28,639 nucleotides of DNA from Beroe ovata (lineage: Eukaryota > Ctenophora > Nuda > Beroida > Beroidae), in contig CAMPET010000192.1 in the NCBI GenBank assembly GCA_946803715.1, positions 111,705 to 140,343 on the forward strand, given 5' to 3'. Each line of letters opens with the position of its first letter. Positions within the stretch are counted from its first letter, which is position 1. Positions 23,933 to 28,639 of this stretch are shown in pieces. A model generated the notes under the pieces. It ran no database searches. It saw only the letters and a program-made list of their open reading frames with translations, and was not told where the DNA came from. Made by a program: the position numbers and the translations under genes.

Positions 23933-23938
23933 TTTATT
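23933..23938 (-). terminator. Poly(A) signal AATAAA (read on -), candidate for gene C
   Basis: TTTATT on + is AATAAA on -. It lies about 720 bases past the gene C stop, long for so small a gene, so a nearer variant signal could be used instead. Confidence 0.4.
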
Positions 23939-24099
23939 CCCGAGAAAGAAATTGCTCAGCTGTTTATGAATCCCTATAGTCACGATGGTTAAGAATCTAA
24001 CTACTGACATGATGGGCCTTCACAAGAAATATACTATGATCAGTCCAATCGAATCTGAACTATGAGTCTCCACAAGCTCGTGACGTCACCAGCATCCAC

Positions 24100-24113
24100 G
24101 TCACCATGACAAC
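24100..24113. promoter_or_regulatory. X-box match between genes B and C, with CRE nearby
   Basis: GTCACCATGACAAC fits the RFX consensus; TGACGTCA lies 12 bases before it (24081-24088). The pair repeats the CRE plus X-box arrangement seen at 22362. It would fall in the 3' UTR of gene C or between the genes. Confidence 0.45.
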
Positions 24114-24657
24114 ACTATTACTAATCCTTGACAACGTCATATAATACAAGTGCAACTCAATCCGCGGACCATATCACCCTCTTCCTTTCTCCTAGACAAC
24201 AGCTCTGGCAACGCATATCGGCGAATTCTCCAAATTTCTGAGTTTTTCAAACTGACCACGGCCTTTCAATCCTCTTCCTCTGAAAGGTAATCTGCTCCTT
24301 CCTCAATCTTAGCGTCGAGCATCTTAAAAAACTCGACTTGTGATTGTGTCCGCTCTCTGGAGAGGAGTAACATATTTCGGCACGGTATTTCGGATCACGA
24401 AATTGATGAATTTCGTTAAGAGGATTTTCGGTCAAAACGGGAAGGAAAGAACTCTCTAAAAAGCACAGCAGTACAAATCAAAGCACGAATCAGGCGCACA
24501 TTGAATGAGAGCTTTCATGGAGACATAACATTTGATTGTGTTAGAAATGACATGATTATTGAATATTGAAACATCAATTACGAGGCAACATGTAGTATAT
24601 CAATATGTGTGATTCAAGTAGGTTTTCAAACATGCGCATTATAAGTGAGAATAATAT

Positions 24658-25995
24658 TCACTCTTGGACGTCATCGCCCTCTGTGATGGTATTCATTGAT
24701 CTGAAAGTTGTCAAAAATGGGAGATAAGCTTTCACCATTTCTATTAGCAAAATAGAGAAGATATCCTGAATGATTTTGTGAGCAAAACAATTGTCGAGGG
24801 CTGATCATACTCAAAGGAAATATGTGAGAGGCTTTAAATGAGGCGTAGTCCCATAGAAACCCCAAACATTCATAGCATAGCAGATTGCGAAAGATTGGCT
24901 AAACTTACACGATCGGTCTGCCAGTGTTGTTGAGAGGATTATTGCTGTTCTTTACCAGTCCGCTATCACGCCTTCCCCTGTGACATTTAGATTTCAGAAA
25001 CAAAGTTAGGGGAAGACATACTGGTCAACAACAAATGCTTTGATCTAAGTCTGAAAGACTCTCAAGGATGATAACACAATCCACAGAACTCACTTTCGTT
25101 GTGTTGAATTGTCTTTCGTAGCACCCTTATCCTGAAATGAGGATTTCTGTCAATATCCGACGGCGCACGCATCGGCCGAACGAATTAATCGTATGAAAGT
25201 GCGCGGCGCGCGCGGCAAAATTTATGTCAGACATCAGGATTTCGAGCCGGCGCGTTACGCAAACCAACACAAATCCGCGACAAATTAGCCCAAATTGTGA
25301 CCGATTCTCAATTCAGGCAATTTTGTCAATGAAGATCAAACCATTGTGGGGACTTGAGAATCTCGATTGCTCATCAGTCAATACTCTTGCTCACATCTAA
25401 TGCGCTTAAAGAATGCGTATATTGTGATAAAGCAGCGTATGTTGACTTATTGATTGCGATGAATGACAGTGTTTGGAATGTTTGACGTTGGCACTTCTAC
25501 TCAACGAATAAAAGATTCTATGACCAACTGTGGTTGAAATACGACCTAAATTCTTTCTCAATATAAATTTCATCTACAAAATTGGCAAAAACAAAGGCCC
25601 GTATCAAAATTATCTGATTCCTTGAAGAATTACCACTCAATATATATTTACCTTGGCATGCCCAACGTCACCGTTGCTTTCACCAGTGTTTTCTGAAAAT
25701 ACACTGGTCAATAATTATAGTACGAGGGTGGATAATGAAGCTGTCAAGCCTCTACATCTGCTGGCATAATGCCATCAATTTCACAATGACAGAATAGCGT
25801 GTATAGAATTAACCCGGATGACCTGAAACTCAACACATGGTGATACAACATTGTGAAATCATCGAAAGACGATGAAACAAACTGTGTCGCATCATAGGAC
25901 TAAATATGACTTCAGGAAGAGAAAAAAAGACGCCTTTTCTTACCATGCTCATCTGGGTGGACTGTCTTTTTGCCGAGTGAGATACCACAGCCCAT
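24658..25995 (-). CDS. Gene C: small lipid-anchored protein candidate, MGCGIS start (80 aa)
   Basis: Five coding exons on the - strand: 25995-25944, 25692-25652, 25131-25094, 24977-24909, 24700-24658. Every junction has GT-AG (gtaaga, gtaaat, gtgagt, gtaagt donors) and the frame closes exactly, ending in TGA at 24660-24658. An in-frame TAG lies 12 bases before the ATG. The protein is hydrophilic and Asn/Gly/Lys-rich, with a basic KGRRDS patch and an acidic end (EGDDVQE). MGCGIS matches MGxxxS/T for N-myristoylation, and Cys3 next to Gly2 is a usual palmitoylation site, as in proteins such as BAALC that begin MGCG. No membrane segment or enzyme motif is seen. Family not recognised; probably intrinsically disordered and held at the membrane. 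Confidence 0.75.
25155..25285. other. CpG-dense patch in gene C intron
   Basis: In an otherwise AT-rich region this stretch holds many CG dinucleotides, including GTGCGCGGCGCGCGCGGC around 25199-25216 and several CCGGCGCG or CCGACGGCGC words. It lies in the intron 25132-25651 and could be an unmethylated regulatory island or a short foreign insert. Confidence 0.55.
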
Positions 25996-26040
25996 GATGG
26001 TAGCCCGCTAGAGCCCATAGCAAGGGAATAGTGTCTTAGC

Positions 26041-26280
26041 CATGGTGTCACATCCTGTTAACATGAAATGGTGTCACTTCCGTGTTACAAAGTGGTGTCA
26101 AGGAATTGTGATAAGTGGTGTCAAGCAAATTGCATAAGTGGTGTCAAGGAATTAACATAAGTATTAAGTGGCGTCAGCGATTAGATAAGAACTGGTGTCA
26201 GACGTCAGGCATCAGCGATGGAATATAGTGGTGTCAACGATATCAAACAAAGTGGTGTCAATGGAAAATGGTGTCAGTAT
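26041..26280. repeat. Cluster of ten TGGTGTCA words just upstream of gene C
   Basis: Ten copies of TGGTGTCA or TGGCGTCA occur, many preceded by AAG, with unequal spacers of mixed sequence. On the - strand this is TGACACCA repeated from about 46 to 285 bases upstream of the gene C ATG, so in its 5' UTR or promoter. The core matches the 17-bp minisatellite of gene B. Confidence 0.8.
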
Positions 26281-26391
26281 GGCGCATGAATGCCACGAAA
26301 GGACGTTAGTGGCTCAAGAACAACCCACCATATTCACTAAACAGTTGTAGATGATGATCATCGTACCTGACAATCTCTCAGCACCATGGCG

Positions 26392-26433
26392 ACATGATAT
26401 TTGCACGTGCACAATCACGTGCAAATATCATGT
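26392..26433. repeat. Perfect 18-bp inverted repeat, 6-base loop
   Basis: ACATGATATTTGCACGTG (26392-26409) and CACGTGCAAATATCATGT (26416-26433) pair at all 18 positions around CACAAT. Each arm ends in the E-box palindrome CACGTG. It lies about 400 bases upstream of the gene C start. Confidence 0.9.
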
Positions 26434-28310
26434 TCACAGGAGGTGGGGTATGAGGCGTATTTAGGAGCAGACGTACGCTGACCAGCATATAATTATCGCG
26501 GTGGCACCCATTGCCGATATTGACATTCTTGTGGATCTACTATGATCTCTGATTCAAATTGATGTCGAAGAAAGGATGTGGAATAAGATAACTTCGGGAA
26601 GAGGCTCCAAAAATGTACGAACATATGGTAAAAAGGCACGGAAAACATGAGAAAAATGATTTTACAAGTGAAATCAGCACATGAATAGGAGGTAATTACT
26701 CAAAGACATTTTCCGACGGAGAAACAACTAGATAAGATGTAAAGAGAGTTTTGAATTTCAAATGCGTTTTCGCAGGAAATTCATTGGATTAGAAATGCGG
26801 AAATATTATGCAAAGAAATTCATTGATAATGAGGAATATGGATGTTAGTAGGTATTAATCAACCACACACGTGCACCTCTCAATCCCATTGACGGGTGAC
26901 GTCGAATTGAAGCGGTTCAACCGGACACCCACAATGATCCTTGTACGACGTGGAAAAACAAAACCTATATAGGTATTTGTCTGTTATTACTTTATTATAA
27001 AACAAAATATGTGCTGACGCAACAAGGATTTTCCGTTTTCCGCAATACAACGCCCACGAATAATACCGTCACTATCATCGCTTGTACACTGCAAGATCAT
27101 TTGTATACGATCACGATAGAATATGGACATGAGAGACGCGTTGAAAACTCTTTGACGGTCCTTCGCTAAATGGAGTTTTATTAAGTTTCATTCTAAAGAA
27201 CTGTATAACAGGACTGAGAAAATGATGTCATCAGCATGATCATACCATATAAGGAATGATTAGTTACGGAATATGTTTTGCTGTGGTGACATACTATTCT
27301 TCTACAGATCTTTAGTAGGATTACGAGAAGCTAGCACCTAGTACCGTGTCATCGAGCCTCTGAGTGGCAATCCTTTATGTATGGTCTCTATTATTCGGAG
27401 ACAGAATATAGGATTACACGTGAAACTATTGATGACGTAATTTAAACATAGAAGACGATATGACACAAGAATTTGGACAATCTATCAGGTACAAATGGAT
27501 TACGGGGAGTGGTCAAAAAAACTGGAAACTGATTAGTTTGTGTCACATGGTCGTAACGCGTATGCCGTTTGTGCAATATCAAAACAACAACAAAGAGAAA
27601 TCTAATATCATTGCAATTCATTATGGCTGATTGGTTGGGTATATGTAATATGTATAGGCCCTTATTCGATGGCCCATATATGAGGAAGCCATATGTCCTC
27701 AAATATATCAACATTATTGCCACCATTCCTAAGCAAAACCTCAAGGACGGAAGACAAGCTCTAACTGATCAATATTTCTTCTCAACAATAACCGAAAAAA
27801 CATGTTCGAATGATCATTAAGTGGTAGGGCGTTGACAATGCTGTGTCTGTGATTGAGATTAATAATGCTATTATACGTCTGATGTCAGCAGAGCATTTTC
27901 GTCATATAACACACTGAAAATGGTACCTAATCGAAAAAGAACTAAAGATCGATCTCAAAACCAATTTAAAAGGGCTGCAAACTTAATTAAACTCGAGACG
28001 AGGATCTGCAAATCAATTTTATCAGTCTGAACTTCTGAACTTTATTAAATGGAACAAATCCAGGGGAAGAGGGACAAAATTGAGTTGGAAAGTAATGAGA
28101 ACCTGATTCACCGTATGTTGATATGTTGTCACAACAACATTTACAACAAATCCCACAATGAATGAAGATCAATTTTTAAACGAATTCTTACGAAAATCAC
28201 CTTATGCTGTAAGACGTCTTAGCCTAATTGATGGATCTACTTTTCTCGACATTTCAACCACTTGTAATCGCAATACAATCATAGTTGTCTTGAACATTAC
28301 AGTCGCAGGT
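26434..28310. other. No supported gene
   Basis: The longest frames (27442-27744 on -, 27569-27820 on +) overlap each other, lack recognisable motifs and have AT-rich codon choice, so neither is called. No tRNA, rRNA or hairpin stands out. Confidence 0.5.
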
Positions 28311-28639
28311 AGAAGTTTCAAGTCAATCGGTCGATGTGTTTGGGAGCTATCCTCAAATGCTCACTCAAACTGACAAGTTTTGGGTCGATAAGGGGTTATG
28401 GCGGCCACTAACTCGGGATCCGATCATCGGATTGACGTGAAGTTGTGATTGTCCGAGTTTCTAATGGTCCTTGAGTTATGATAGAAGTTTCAAGTCAATA
28501 GATCGATCCGTTTGCAAGCTATCCTCAAATGCTCACTCAAACTGACATGTTTTGGGTCGATAAGGGGTTATGGCGGCAACTAACTCAGGAACCGATCATC
28601 CGATTGACGTGAAATTTTAATTGTCCGAGTTACTCATTG
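28311..28639. repeat. 172-bp tandem repeat, almost two copies, cut by window end
   Basis: AGAAGTTTCAAGTCAAT starts at 28311 and 28483, and the two copies align throughout (shared words include CTCACTCAAACTGACA and GATAAGGGGTTATGGCGGC). The second copy runs off the window after about 157 bases. The array probably continues beyond. Period and composition differ from the 545-bp satellite. Confidence 0.9.

Noticed and set aside
26041-26280. CRISPR-like repeat/spacer look of the TGGTGTCA cluster
   Set aside because: Core is only 8-9 bases, spacers are unequal, and the genome is eukaryotic with introns.
26392-26433. Pre-microRNA reading of the perfect inverted repeat
   Set aside because: The 18-bp stem and 6-base loop are too short for a usual animal pre-miRNA.
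27442-27820. Overlapping 100-aa (-) and 83-aa (+) open frames
   Set aside because: They overlap antisense, lack motifs and splice context; AT-rich chance frames.
28158-28373. 71-aa + frame running into the 172-bp repeat
   Set aside because: Its C-terminal third is satellite sequence and no motif supports a gene.

Overview
This is a nuclear genome window from a eukaryote, most likely an animal. Genes are split by short GT-AG introns, there are 172-bp and 545-bp satellite arrays, AATAAA/ATTAAA signals, and many 14-bp palindromes that fit the RFX 'X-box' consensus of ciliated animals. An early-branching marine animal is possible, but the sequence alone does not prove a taxon. The single N at 2210, on the edge of a satellite block, marks an uncertain assembly join. 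|| Layout. 1-869: (CA)-rich start, no gene I can support. 870-2210: satellite array 1. 2261-10155 (+): gene A, a large protein with a WD40-like part and a 3.7-kb last exon; its 5' end is missing. Satellite array 2 (3017-4727) lies inside one of its introns. 10156-12168: 3' UTR and intergenic DNA. 12180-15310: satellite array 3, flanked by inverted, older satellite pieces. 16016-23636 (+): gene B, 22 coding exons that join in frame into a 749-residue coiled-coil/EF-hand protein ending in a CaaX box. 24658-25995 (-): gene C, five tiny exons encoding an 80-residue protein that starts MGCGIS, a myristoylation/palmitoylation signal. 26041-26433: upstream of gene C, ten TGRYGTCA-like copies and a perfect 18-bp inverted repeat. 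26434-28310: nothing clear. 28311-28639: start of a 172-bp tandem repeat. || How the parts relate. Genes B and C converge tail to tail, and their candidate poly(A) signals lie about 20 bp apart on opposite strands. Both products carry lipid-anchor signals (B at the C terminus, C at the N terminus), so both may act at membranes. Gene B also binds Ca2+ by its motif. The same GTGGTGTCA word builds a 17-bp minisatellite in an intron of gene B and a looser cluster just upstream of gene C. X-box-like palindromes occur in and around genes A and B, which may point to ciliary expression, or to a dispersed palindrome family. No gene here could be given a firm named orthologue from sequence reading alone.
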